60,943 nt of DNA from NCBI GenBank assembly GCA_947476895.1, contig CANJRX010000013.1, positions 1 to 60,943 of the forward strand, in the 5' to 3' direction. This document shows positions 8,621 to 16,659 of the stretch, piece after piece. Numbering within the stretch: position 1 is the first letter of the stretch; each line of letters opens with the position of its first letter. A model generated the notes under the pieces. That model did no database searches, was not told the DNA's origin, and worked only from the letters and a program-made list of their open reading frames with translations. The translations under genes and the position numbers were made by a program. This stretch comes from Fidelibacterota bacterium (GTDB lineage Bacteria; Pseudomonadota; Alphaproteobacteria; Rhodospirillales; Rhodospirillaceae).

Positions 8621-9757
8621 CTACGTTGATTTATTCTTCTCAGCCTGTCGCGCCAGTGTGTCAGCCATGCGCTGCTTGGTTTCCGCCCATTGCTTCACCG
8701 ATGTATCCGGCACGCTATGTTTGAGATTTGGCGATTCGGGAATTTTCATAGCGTTCAAGAAAAAATCGAGATCCTTATCGAACCTATGCTGATGTTGGGC
8801 GAGGTAGTCCGCCGCCATAAAGGCCATTTGCAGCGGGACAGTGTCACTTAAATAAGTGTGATAGTCGTCGCGCTCCGCTTTCAAGAAGCCGGCAATTTTT
8901 GCGGCATAAGACAGCAGGCGGAAACCCACGGCGACGATGCTGGCTTTCACAAGTTCCGGCGTTGAGGCGGCCCGCATGTCGGCGTAGCCGCGCAAGGGAT
9001 GTTCCTCCCCTGATTCAAGAGCATGGAAGTATTTTACGAAAACCGCTTCAGCAACGGTCAGGAAGCCGTTACCGGGCATGCGCGACGTCGGATGCCAAAT
9101 CTGCGAATTGAAAAGATTGACCAGCCTGAGACCTTTTGGACCAAGCAAGGCCATCTGTTCATCGAACAAAGGTTGGCGATGATAAATCTCAGAAAACTCT
9201 ACCTCACTGACCACAGCCAGCGCGCGGTCAAGGTGGGAACCACAGCCCTTAAGAATTCCTAGTTCCGCGCCCTGGGCATCAATACTGATGACATCCGGGG
9301 GAGGTAAGCCGAGTTCTGCGATGACTTCAGCGATAGAGGAAGTTTTGACGGAGACCGTCTTTTCGATGACGCAGTTCTCGCCCCAGGTTTTGCAGTGGTA
9401 GTAGCCGGCATCTTCCTTCACCGCCATGGGCGAAGGCTTGAAGAGGCTGCTGCTCATGGGCAATGTTGTGACGTGAAAATCCGTGGTCGCAGTTTTTTCA
9501 TCGATGGCGCGATTGACCCTGACCTTGAACTGCTTGGTGGAATAAGGTGCTGGCACGACCACGAACGGCGAAGCGTCATCGCGTATTTCGAAAACCACAA
9601 TAATCATATGGTCGGGCGCGGCCTCAAACAGCGCTTCAACCGGGCCGATTGAACCATCGCCGCCGACGTGAAAGATCACGACATCGGTTGGGCCGGGTAC
9701 AGGTACGCCGTTGGCTAGCACGGTCATCAGTACATTCCCCCGAATGGCGCGAGACAT
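8621..9757 (-). CDS. FkbM-family SAM-dependent methyltransferase
   Basis: This 378-residue protein carries the FkbM core in its middle (about 100-245), with DVISIDAQGAELGILKG as the characteristic acidic/glycine motif and a following SEVEFSEIY strand. The flanking regions are not recognised: the first 90 residues resemble an accessory beta domain, and the last 110 are helical and charged. ATG 9757 has TGAGGGGACT just upstream. Family members methylate sugar or small-molecule hydroxyls. It ends 5 bases from the end of the convergent GT41 gene, so a joint role in decorating glycans is plausible but unproven. Confidence 0.8.
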   Translation of the reverse strand: MSRAIRGNVLMTVLANGVPVPGPTDVVIFHVGGDGSIGPVEALFEAAPDHMIIVVFEIRDDASPFVVVPAPYSTKQFKVRVNRAIDEKTATTDFHVTTLPMSSSLFKPSPMAVKEDAGYYHCKTWGENCVIEKTVSVKTSSIAEVIAELGLPPPDVISIDAQGAELGILKGCGSHLDRALAVVSEVEFSEIYHRQPLFDEQMALLGPKGLRLVNLFNSQIWHPTSRMPGNGFLTVAEAVFVKYFHALESGEEHPLRGYADMRAASTPELVKASIVAVGFRLLSYAAKIAGFLKAERDDYHTYLSDTVPLQMAFMAADYLAQHQHRFDKDLDFFLNAMKIPESPNLKHSVPDTSVKQWAETKQRMADTLARQAEKNKST

Positions 9758-9870
9758 AGTCCCCTCAGACTGCTGTTATCTTACCCTAAATGCGGTACAG
9801 CGCTCAATGACTTGCCGCGTCGCGGCTGCGCCGGGTAGCATTCGATATCAAATTGCGAGGAGAAGTAGGG

Positions 9871-10299
9871 ATGAAGAAGAAAGCTCCAGAGAAAGCCAAA
9901 TCTCCGGCCAAGCTGATAGACGCCCGCATTAAAGAGCTGGGCGATTGGCGGGGCGAGATGCTCAGCCGGATTCGCGCTGTGGTCAAACAAGCCGACCCCG
10001 AAGTTGTCGAGGAATGGAAATGGCGCGGCGTTCCGGTGTGGGAACACGACGGCATCATTTCCACGGGCGAGACTTATAAAAGCGTCGTCAAAATGACGTT
10101 CGCCAAAGGCGCGGCGCTGGAAGATCCCGCGAAGCTCTTCAATTCCAGCCTTGAAGGCAACACTAGGCGCGCCATCGACTTGCGCGAAGGCGAGAAGATC
10201 AATGAAAAGGCGCTCAAAGCTCTCATTCGCGCTGCCGTGACTTTGAATAAGTCTAAAGCCAAACCCGCAAAGAAGCCTCGAAAATCCCCGGCTTCGTGA
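9871..10299 (+). CDS. DUF1801 family protein
   Basis: A basic 142-residue protein starting MKKKAPEKAKSPAK, with a central DUF1801 domain that includes VVEEWKWRGVPVWEHDGI and GETYKSVVKMTFAKGAAL, and a lysine/proline-rich tail. Start ATG 9871 follows GAGGAGAAG; an earlier TTG at 9853 would overlap that ribosome site. Small YdhG/DUF1801 proteins are widespread and of unknown function. It is a monocistron by spacing. Confidence 0.8.
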   Translation: MKKKAPEKAKSPAKLIDARIKELGDWRGEMLSRIRAVVKQADPEVVEEWKWRGVPVWEHDGIISTGETYKSVVKMTFAKGAALEDPAKLFNSSLEGNTRRAIDLREGEKINEKALKALIRAAVTLNKSKAKPAKKPRKSPAS

Positions 10300-10440
10300 G
10301 GCCTCGTGCGCCCCGTCGCCCTATCCATATGAAACTGATCCCGATACACTAAGGCTCACCTTCACGCGGCGCTTTGCCTATCGCCCGATAGGAACGCCGC
10401 CGGTGACATTTGGGTCGGGCGTAATTTGGGAGGATGGTTC

Positions 10441-11406
10441 ATGAAATCACGATTTTTAGCTACCGTTGCCACGGTCGCGTTCACGGCATTCGCGGCAATT
10501 TCTATGCCGATATCGGCTGCGGAATTACCGGGTCCGGTTAATCCGCTTTGGCATGACGGGAAGATCAAAAACTACCTTCCGTATATGACCTGGTCTGAGG
10601 TCGAAGCGCTGCTCAAAAAATCCGACATGGTGATCATCCCGGTCGGTGCGATGGAGCAGCACGGTCTTGGTGGTCCCATCGGCACCGATTACCTCAACGG
10701 CACGCAACGCGCGCTTCTGGTTGCGCAGCAGACAGACGCGCTTGTCGTCCCCATCCTGAACGTCGGCCAGTCGCCCTATCACTTGGAGTTCCCAGGTTCT
10801 ATCGCGCTGTCCTCGGAAACGATCCAGCAGGTCTATTTCGAAGCCGCGCAAAGCTTGATCAAGCAAGGGTTCCGCCGCTTCATGTTCCTGAATAGCCACG
10901 CCGGCAATGACGCCATCACAAACTTCATCGTCGATCGCATCAACCAGGAAACGCCGGCTGTCGCCGTCGAGCTTGGCGAAGCAGCATCGCTGATGCGCCC
11001 CGCAGGCGGCGGTGCCGCTGCGTCCAACGAACCGCGTGTGTTTGACCGTCACGGCGGATTTAATGAAAGCTCCGCTTCACTCTATCTGACGCCCGGCCTC
11101 TACGATCAAAGCGTGGCGCGTCCCGCGAAGATCACTTATCCGCCACACTTGGCGGCTTTGGTGCCGAAATTGCTGGCGGGCGACCGCGCGGCTGAACTCG
11201 TGTTCCTGCACGAAGCTTTGAAGTCGTCGGCCACGGGCAAGCACACCTCCACGCGCGAAATGACCGATACCGGTTCATGGAGCACGGTGGACCCGAAAAC
11301 CGCGACAGCGGAAGCCGGCCGTAAATCCACGGAAGTCTTCGTGAACTCGGCGGTGGCTTTCATCAATCACTGGAAAGAACTGCGCCCGAACGGCCAGAAA
11401 CCGTAA
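10441..11406 (+). CDS. Secreted creatininase-family amidohydrolase
   Basis: The 321-residue protein has a signal peptide (about 1-27, ending ISAAELPG) and a creatininase fold. Putative metal ligands are visible in VGAMEQHG, IGTDYLNG, LNSHAGND and HGGFNESSASL, matching the E-H-D-H-E pattern of the family. Known members hydrolyse creatinine or cyclic amides (creatininase, MftE, FAPy deformylase) and most are cytoplasmic; export is the less common version. Start ATG 10441 follows GGGAGG. There is no adjacent creatine pathway, so the substrate is unknown. Confidence 0.85.
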   Translation: MKSRFLATVATVAFTAFAAISMPISAAELPGPVNPLWHDGKIKNYLPYMTWSEVEALLKKSDMVIIPVGAMEQHGLGGPIGTDYLNGTQRALLVAQQTDALVVPILNVGQSPYHLEFPGSIALSSETIQQVYFEAAQSLIKQGFRRFMFLNSHAGNDAITNFIVDRINQETPAVAVELGEAASLMRPAGGGAAASNEPRVFDRHGGFNESSASLYLTPGLYDQSVARPAKITYPPHLAALVPKLLAGDRAAELVFLHEALKSSATGKHTSTREMTDTGSWSTVDPKTATAEAGRKSTEVFVNSAVAFINHWKELRPNGQKP

Positions 11407-11503
11407 GTCGTTTCTAAACGGACCGAGCGTCGCACAGCTCTTTATAGGCTTGGTGGCGGCATGATTCTCTTTTCGGAACATGCCGCCACAACTCCCTTCC
11501 CAC

Positions 11504-11522
11504 GGATATAAAATATCCTTAA
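11504..11522 (+). promoter_or_regulatory. Putative Rrf2 operator before its own gene
   Basis: GGATA-TAAAA-TATCC (11504-11518) followed by TTAA forms an inverted repeat with a 5-base spacer, ending 13 bases before the Rrf2 start codon. The same half-sites and spacing recur at 12968-12996 before the divergent target operon. Position suggests autorepression. Confidence 0.6.
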
Positions 11523-11531
11523 ATTGGCGGG

Positions 11532-12017
11532 ATGATCCTCAAGAACCAGAACGAGTGGGCGCTTCATTGCTGTTCGGTGCTGTCCTGGGTGCCGCCTGAG
11601 CGGTACCTGTCCACAAAGGCCTTGGCCGAATTCCATGACGTGCCGAAAGAATACTTGTCCAAGGCGCTGCAGGCCTTGTCGCAAGCCGGCATCGTCGAGG
11701 GCACGCTGGGCCCCAGCGGCGGCTACCGCCTCGCGCGCAAACCCAGCGACATCACGTTCCTGGATATTGTCGAAGCCATCGAAGGCAAGGGATCGACGTT
11801 TGCGTGCACGGAAATCCGCAAGAACAACCCTTGCCGCACCGCTAAGCATTGCGACAACAAGCCCTGCGCGGTCGCGCGTGTGATGTGGGAGGCCGACGCC
11901 GCCTGGCGCAACACGCTGCGCGGCGTGCGGTTGTCGGACTTAGCCAAGACACTTAAGGAAACCGTACCCGCCGATCTTCTTGAGAAGACCGGCGCGTGGG
12001 TTGTGGACCGCACTTAA
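11532..12017 (+). CDS. Rrf2-family transcriptional regulator
   Basis: A 161-residue winged-helix regulator: the recognition region LSKALQALSQAGIVEGTLG-PSGGYRLAR is typical of Rrf2. Four cysteines (Cys92, Cys101, Cys107, Cys112) sit in the wing and C-terminal region, where NsrR and IscR bind an Fe-S cluster, so a redox- or NO-sensing cluster is likely but the spacing is not exactly that of IscR. Its likely operator lies 13 bases upstream, and a longer copy precedes the convergent AhpD-like/cupin operon. Inference: it represses itself and that operon and releases them under oxidative or nitrosative stress. Confidence 0.88.
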   Translation: MILKNQNEWALHCCSVLSWVPPERYLSTKALAEFHDVPKEYLSKALQALSQAGIVEGTLGPSGGYRLARKPSDITFLDIVEAIEGKGSTFACTEIRKNNPCRTAKHCDNKPCAVARVMWEADAAWRNTLRGVRLSDLAKTLKETVPADLLEKTGAWVVDRT

Positions 12018-12023
12018 ATCCGG

Positions 12024-12440
12024 TTACTTCGCCGCGGGTGTCGTTAGGACTTTGTCGTTGGTGTCGACGACAAATACCGCCAGCAGGCGCGCTGGTTCAG
12101 TCTTGCTGGCGTTCTCGCTGACGCTGTGGCGATCGCCCGGCATTTCCGTGAAGTGTTCACCGGCTTTGTAAACCTTGGCCGGACCGTCGTTCACCTGACT
12201 GCGAATGGCGCCGTCCAGCACCGTCGCGGCGATGAAAGCCGATGCGGCGTGGGTATGGGCGGATGATGCGCCGCCGGGCGGATACTCCACCAACACGCCC
12301 TTGATGCTTTTGCCCGGCACGTTTGGCAGCGGGTGATCGTAAAGCACAGTGACTTTTGCAGCGGGTGCTTCAGCAGGCGCTGCGCTGGCCGAGACGGAAG
12401 CGACAATCGCCAGGACGGCGATGAAAACGGTGCGGATCAT
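12024..12440 (-). CDS. Secreted cupin-domain protein
   Basis: A 138-residue protein with a signal peptide (about 1-20) and one cupin barrel: motif 1 reads PGGASSAHTHAASAFIAATVLDG and motif 2 GEHFTEMPGDRHSVSENAS, shown here in parts, with His ligands for a metal. It follows the AhpD-like gene by 20 bases on the same strand, so the two form an operon under the 12968-12996 operator. Such small periplasmic cupins often accompany stress-response genes; the substrate is unknown. Confidence 0.8.
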   Translation of the reverse strand: MIRTVFIAVLAIVASVSASAAPAEAPAAKVTVLYDHPLPNVPGKSIKGVLVEYPPGGASSAHTHAASAFIAATVLDGAIRSQVNDGPAKVYKAGEHFTEMPGDRHSVSENASKTEPARLLAVFVVDTNDKVLTTPAAK

Positions 12441-12460
12441 GTTGATCTCCCTGTTGTGAG

Positions 12461-12943
12461 TTAGTTTAGTCCGGCTTTATCAAGGCCGAAGATTTTGTCC
12501 TTAGAACCCGGAATGTTGCGGAAGGCTATATTCAACCGGTTCCAGGCATTGATGGTCATCACCGAAAACGTCAAATCAGAAAGCTCCTTCTCCGAAAACT
12601 GCACGCGCGCGGCGGCGAAGGCTTCGTCCGATACACCGTGAGGCCCAATTTGCGTCAGCGCTTCGGTCCATTCCAGGGCCACCCGTTCGCGTTCGGAGAA
12701 AAGAGGCGACTCCCGCCAGATCGCCACATGATACAGGCGCAGTTCGCGCTCGCCGCGCAGCTTGGCCTGCTTGATATGCATATCCAAACAGAACGCGCAG
12801 CCATTGATCTGCGAGGCCCGGATATCGACCAAGCTACGAATGCCTTCTTCAATCGCGCTTTCTTTAGACACAGTATCGCTAAAGCCGATCATCTTGCTCA
12901 CAAGGGATGCCGACTGCTCCATGTAATTCAAACGGGTCGCCAT
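12461..12943 (-). CDS. AhpD-like carboxymuconolactone-decarboxylase-fold peroxidase
   Basis: The 160-residue protein has the CMD/AhpD motif GCAFCLDMH with Cys49, Cys52 and His56, the CxxC pair and proton-relay His of alkylhydroperoxidase D-type proteins. This predicts thiol peroxidase or disulfide relay activity in the cytoplasm. It is the first gene of a two-gene unit with a cupin. A 29-base perfect palindrome 25 bases upstream is almost certainly the target of the nearby Rrf2 regulator. Confidence 0.85.
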   Translation of the reverse strand: MATRLNYMEQSASLVSKMIGFSDTVSKESAIEEGIRSLVDIRASQINGCAFCLDMHIKQAKLRGERELRLYHVAIWRESPLFSERERVALEWTEALTQIGPHGVSDEAFAAARVQFSEKELSDLTFSVMTINAWNRLNIAFRNIPGSKDKIFGLDKAGLN

Positions 12944-12967
12944 GATGTTTCAAATCTCCGAAGATTG

Positions 12968-12996
12968 TTATTAAGGATAATATGTATCCTTAATAA
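12968..12996 (-). promoter_or_regulatory. Perfect palindromic operator of the AhpD-like/cupin operon
   Basis: Twelve-base arms (12968-12979 and 12985-12996; TTATTAAGGATA and its exact complement) flank a 5-base spacer. The core GGATA-N5-TATCC is identical to the site before the Rrf2 gene at 11504-11518. Its place just upstream of the start codon at 12943 suits repression. Confidence 0.7.
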
Positions 12997-13055
12997 GACG
13001 GGAAGTAAAGAGAAGATGGTGGGCGCGCCTAGTTTTTTGGATATTGGCTTGCCAA

Positions 13056-13135
13056 GCCGAAGCTCGCGGGAGGCAGTCCGCCTTCGCTAGTGGGCTTCGG
13101 CGTGACATCCTTCGTCGCTGCGCGAGCGAAGGATG
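13056..13135. repeat. Structured element of two hairpins after tRNA-Val
   Basis: GCCGAAGC (13056-13063) pairs with GCTTCGGC (13094-13101), and CATCCTTCG (13106-13114) pairs with CGAAGGATG (13127-13135). Both are GC-rich imperfect hairpins of the kind dispersed in alphaproteobacterial genomes. The second begins at the encoded CCA end of the tRNA and may aid 3' processing or termination. Confidence 0.5.
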
Positions 13136-13208
13136 GTGGGCGGTGCAGGGATTGAACCTGCGACCCCACGCGTGTGAAGCGTGTGCTCTACCGCTGAGCT
13201 AACCGCCC
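13134..13208 (-). tRNA. tRNA-Val (anticodon CAC)
   Basis: The minus strand folds into a complete 75-base cloverleaf: acceptor GGGCGGT with ACCGCCC, D arm GCTC/GAGC, anticodon stem CACGC/GCGTG with loop TTCACAC giving anticodon CAC, T arm GCAGG/CCTGC with TTCAATC loop, discriminator A and an encoded CCA (13134-13136). It reads the valine codon GUG. Confidence 0.97.
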
Positions 13209-13438
13209 GTTCGGGTTCCGATGTGGGGAAGGGCCGAAGGAGCCCGGTTCTTAAAGTCACGTCTCAAACCTGTCAACCGGGCGGCAGGCCCCCTGAAGAT
13301 CGCCCTTCGGGGCTATCCCCTTGAGCCACGAGACTTTTATGGCACCCGCAGGGAACTTTACCTGTAACTCGGCCTTTATCCCGCCGCAGGGGCGTGTCAT
13401 TTTCGGCACTTCCTTATAATACGTGTAGTGCCCGCCCC

Positions 13439-14803
13439 ATGACCGCCAGTCCCGTCCAAGCTCCTACGGCAGCAATTGTGCTGGCGGCCGGCATCGGCAG
13501 CCGTATGCAATCGACCCTGCCCAAGGTGATGCACGCCATCGCCGGGCGGTCCATGCTGGGCCATGTTCTGGGCACGCTGGCGGGCGAGAAGATCACGCCC
13601 GTAGTTGTGGTCATTGGGCCCGATATGGATGTGGTGGCCAAGGCGGCCGCGCCGCATCAGTGCGTCACGCAGAAAGATCGGCTGGGCACTGCTCACGCCG
13701 TGCTCCAGGCCGAGAAGGCGCTCGCGGCCTTTGCCGGCGACATCCTGATCGTTTATGGCGACACACCCTTTATTAGCGCCGAGACATTGCGAAAAATGCG
13801 TGCTGCGCGGGCTGGTACAGCCAGGCCCGCCGTTGTCGTGCTGGGCTTCTCGCCGAATGACCCGGGCGCCTATGGCCGCTTGATTGTCGGCGCGAATGGG
13901 CTTGAGCGCATTGTCGAATTCAAGGACGCGAGCCCGGCCGAGCGCACCGTCGGTTTGTGCAACTCGGGCATCATGCTGGTGGACGCAAGCGTGCTGTGGA
14001 AGCTGCTGGCCGATGTGCGCCCCAATAATGCCAAGGGCGAATACTACCTCACCGACATTGTCGCCCTCGCGCGCGCTGCCGGCCTTAGCAGCGTTGTAGT
14101 CGAAGGTGGCGAGGAAGAGCTGATGGGCATCAACAGCCGTGTCGAACTGGCCGAAGCCGAAGCTATTTTCCAGCGGGCTTTCCGGCGCAAGGCTATGGAG
14201 AACGGTGCGACCCTGACCGCGCCCGAAACCGTCTATTTTTCCGCTGACACCAAAATCGGGCGCGAAGTTGAAATCGGCCCCTTTGTGGTTTTCGGCCCAG
14301 GGGTAGTGGTTGACGATAACGTCACGATCAAGGGTTTCTGCCACTTCGAGGGCGCGCATCTTTCTGCCGGTTCCATCGTTGGACCTTATGCGCGCCTGCG
14401 GCCCGGCGCGGACATCGGCAAGGACGCCCACGTGGGGAATTTCGTCGAGATCAAAAACGCGCGCCTGGAAGAGGGCGCCAAGGTCAACCATTTGTCCTAC
14501 GTCGGTGATGCGCGCGTCGGTGTGAAAGCCAACGTCGGCGCGGGCACGATTACGGCGAACTACGACGGCTTTACCAAATCGCACACGGATATCGGCGCGG
14601 GCGCGCATATCGGATCGAACACCGTGCTGGTGGCACCCGTCACCGTCGGCGACGGCGCCATGACCGGGGCCGGGGCCGTGGTCAGGACTGATGTGCCGAA
14701 AGATGCGCTGGCGATTAATGCCGGCCGCCAAGAAATCAAAGAAGGCTTCGCTGCCACGTACCGCACGCTAAAACAGGCGGCGAAAGAAAAGGCGAAAAAA
14801 TAG
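13439..14803 (+). CDS. glmU: Bifunctional N-acetylglucosamine-1-phosphate uridyltransferase / glucosamine-1-phosphate acetyltransferase GlmU
   Basis: A 454-residue protein. The N-terminal pyrophosphorylase domain has LAAGIGSRMQSTLPK, and the C-terminal left-handed beta-helix has hexapeptide repeats including LRPGADIGKDAHVGNFVEIK and NVGAGTITANYDG. It makes UDP-GlcNAc for peptidoglycan and lipid A in two steps. Start ATG 13439 matches the usual family N-terminus; there is no strong ribosome site. It ends one base before glmS, which makes its precursor, so the two genes form an operon. Confidence 0.96.
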   Translation: MTASPVQAPTAAIVLAAGIGSRMQSTLPKVMHAIAGRSMLGHVLGTLAGEKITPVVVVIGPDMDVVAKAAAPHQCVTQKDRLGTAHAVLQAEKALAAFAGDILIVYGDTPFISAETLRKMRAARAGTARPAVVVLGFSPNDPGAYGRLIVGANGLERIVEFKDASPAERTVGLCNSGIMLVDASVLWKLLADVRPNNAKGEYYLTDIVALARAAGLSSVVVEGGEEELMGINSRVELAEAEAIFQRAFRRKAMENGATLTAPETVYFSADTKIGREVEIGPFVVFGPGVVVDDNVTIKGFCHFEGAHLSAGSIVGPYARLRPGADIGKDAHVGNFVEIKNARLEEGAKVNHLSYVGDARVGVKANVGAGTITANYDGFTKSHTDIGAGAHIGSNTVLVAPVTVGDGAMTGAGAVVRTDVPKDALAINAGRQEIKEGFAATYRTLKQAAKEKAKK

Positions 14804-14804
14804 T

Positions 14805-16628
14805 ATGTGCGGAATTGTTGGCGTAATCGGCCGAGCTAACGCGGCCGAGGTTTTGCTGGAAGGCCTCAAGCGCCTGGAATATCGCGGCTATGATTCCGCC
14901 GGCATCGCCACGCTGGTAGACGGCGTTATTGAGCGCCGCCGCGCCCCTGGAAAGATTATCAATCTCGCGCAAAAACTGGCTGAACAGCCGCTCGGTGGTT
15001 CCATCGGTATTGCGCATACGCGCTGGGCCACGCACGGGATTCCGAACGAGACCAATGCTCATCCGCATTCCGACGGCAAAGTGGCTGTGGTGCACAACGG
15101 CATCATCGAGAACTTTCAGGAATTGAAGACCGAACTGGAAGCCAAAGGCTACAAGTTCGAGACCGAGACCGACACGGAAGTCATTGTCCATCTCGTCAGC
15201 GATTACCTGAAGACCACACCTAAAGCCGAAGACGCGCTGCAGGCGGCGCTGTCGCGCCTTGAAGGCGCTTTCGCAATGGCCATTCTGATCGCGGCGCGGC
15301 CCGACATTCTCGTCGGCGCGCGCAAAGGTCCGCCCATGGCCATCGGCTACGGTGAGGGTGCTATGTACATCGGCTCCGATGCCCTGGCGCTCGCGCCCAT
15401 GACGCAGCGCATCGCTTATATGGAAGACGGGGATTGGGTTGTCATAACCAAAGATTCCGCGGTCATTCGCGACGAGAGCGGCAACATTGTCGAGCGCAAG
15501 ATTGTGCAGAGCGAAGTGTCCGGCGAGTTGATGGCCAAGGGCAACTATCCGCACTACATGCTCAAAGAAATTTTCGAGCAGCCCCAGGTGTTGGGCGATA
15601 CTTTGCGCGCTCACTATAATCCGTCGGCCCGCACAATTACGCTAGCCGCGATGCCCTTCGATCTAAAGGCCATCGACCGCGTGACCGCCATCGCTTGCGG
15701 TACGGCTTACTACGCCTGCCTCGTGGCCAAGTATTGGATTGAGATGCTGGCCAAAGTACATGTCGATGCCGATGTCGGTTCGGAGTTCCGCTACCGTGAA
15801 CCGCCATTGTCGCCCAACGGCATGGGCTTGTTCGTGTCGCAGTCGGGTGAAACCGCCGACACCATTGCACCGCTAAAATATTGCAAAGCCAACGGCCAGA
15901 AAATCCTGTCCGTGGTCAATGTGCAGGAAAGCACGATTGCGCGGGAATCCGATGCCATCCTGCCGACGTTGGCCGGCCCCGAAATTGGCGTGGCGTCAAC
16001 CAAGGCCTTCACCACACAGTTGATGGCGCTGGCATGTTTCGCCATCACGCTTGCAAAAGCTAAGGGTCAGATCGATTCCGCCACCGAAGCGCGGCTTTCA
16101 CGGGCTTTGTTAGAAGTTCCTGCACGCGCCGCGGACATTCTGCACCTTGATGACTCTATTCGCGTCATTGCCGAAGACTTGGTGAAAGCCCGCGACGTGC
16201 TCTATCTGGGCCGGGGGCTGCTGTTTCCCATCGCCATGGAAGGTGCTTTGAAGCTCAAAGAAATTTCCTACATCCACGCCGAGGGCTATGCGGCCGGCGA
16301 GATGAAACACGGGCCCATTGCACTGATCGATGAAAACACACCCGTGGTCATGATCGCGCTCAGCGATGCGCTGTTCGATAAGTCCATTTCAAACATGGAA
16401 CAAGTCATGGCGCGCGGCGGCCGGGTGATCCTGATCAGCGACGCAGAAGGCATCAAGCGGGCCGGCAAGAACGCGACCCATTCGATTTGCCTGCCGCAGC
16501 TTGATCCGTTTGTCATGCCGATCTTAGCGACGATTCCGGTTCAGCTTTTGGCCTATCATGTGGCCGTGCTCAAAGGCACCGATGTGGATCAGCCGCGCAA
16601 TCTCGCAAAGAGCGTGACTGTAGAGTAA
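14805..16628 (+). CDS. glmS: Glutamine-fructose-6-phosphate aminotransferase (isomerizing) GlmS
   Basis: The 607-residue enzyme starts MCGIVGVIG, so Cys2 is the glutaminase nucleophile after Met removal. An N-terminal Ntn glutaminase domain (with RWATHG and HNGIIEN) is followed by two SIS isomerase domains (SQSGETADT, then AEGYAAGEMKHGPIALI). It makes glucosamine-6-phosphate from fructose-6-phosphate and glutamine, the first step toward UDP-GlcNAc. Translation is probably coupled to glmU, one base upstream, which leaves no room for a glmS ribozyme. Confidence 0.97.
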   Translation: MCGIVGVIGRANAAEVLLEGLKRLEYRGYDSAGIATLVDGVIERRRAPGKIINLAQKLAEQPLGGSIGIAHTRWATHGIPNETNAHPHSDGKVAVVHNGIIENFQELKTELEAKGYKFETETDTEVIVHLVSDYLKTTPKAEDALQAALSRLEGAFAMAILIAARPDILVGARKGPPMAIGYGEGAMYIGSDALALAPMTQRIAYMEDGDWVVITKDSAVIRDESGNIVERKIVQSEVSGELMAKGNYPHYMLKEIFEQPQVLGDTLRAHYNPSARTITLAAMPFDLKAIDRVTAIACGTAYYACLVAKYWIEMLAKVHVDADVGSEFRYREPPLSPNGMGLFVSQSGETADTIAPLKYCKANGQKILSVVNVQESTIARESDAILPTLAGPEIGVASTKAFTTQLMALACFAITLAKAKGQIDSATEARLSRALLEVPARAADILHLDDSIRVIAEDLVKARDVLYLGRGLLFPIAMEGALKLKEISYIHAEGYAAGEMKHGPIALIDENTPVVMIALSDALFDKSISNMEQVMARGGRVILISDAEGIKRAGKNATHSICLPQLDPFVMPILATIPVQLLAYHVAVLKGTDVDQPRNLAKSVTVE

Positions 16629-16659
16629 AGCGATAGACTAGGCGGGGGAGTTAAGCGCC

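Noticed and set aside
13056-13135. CRISPR-like repeats near the tRNA
   Set aside because: There are only two unlike hairpins and no regular spacers. No CRISPR array was seen anywhere in the window.
13397-14731. 444-codon open frame on the minus strand
   Set aside because: It is antisense to glmU and has shadow-like composition with no recognisable domain.
14790-14830. glmS ribozyme
   Set aside because: Only one base separates glmU and glmS, so there is no room, and the ribozyme is mainly a Gram-positive feature.
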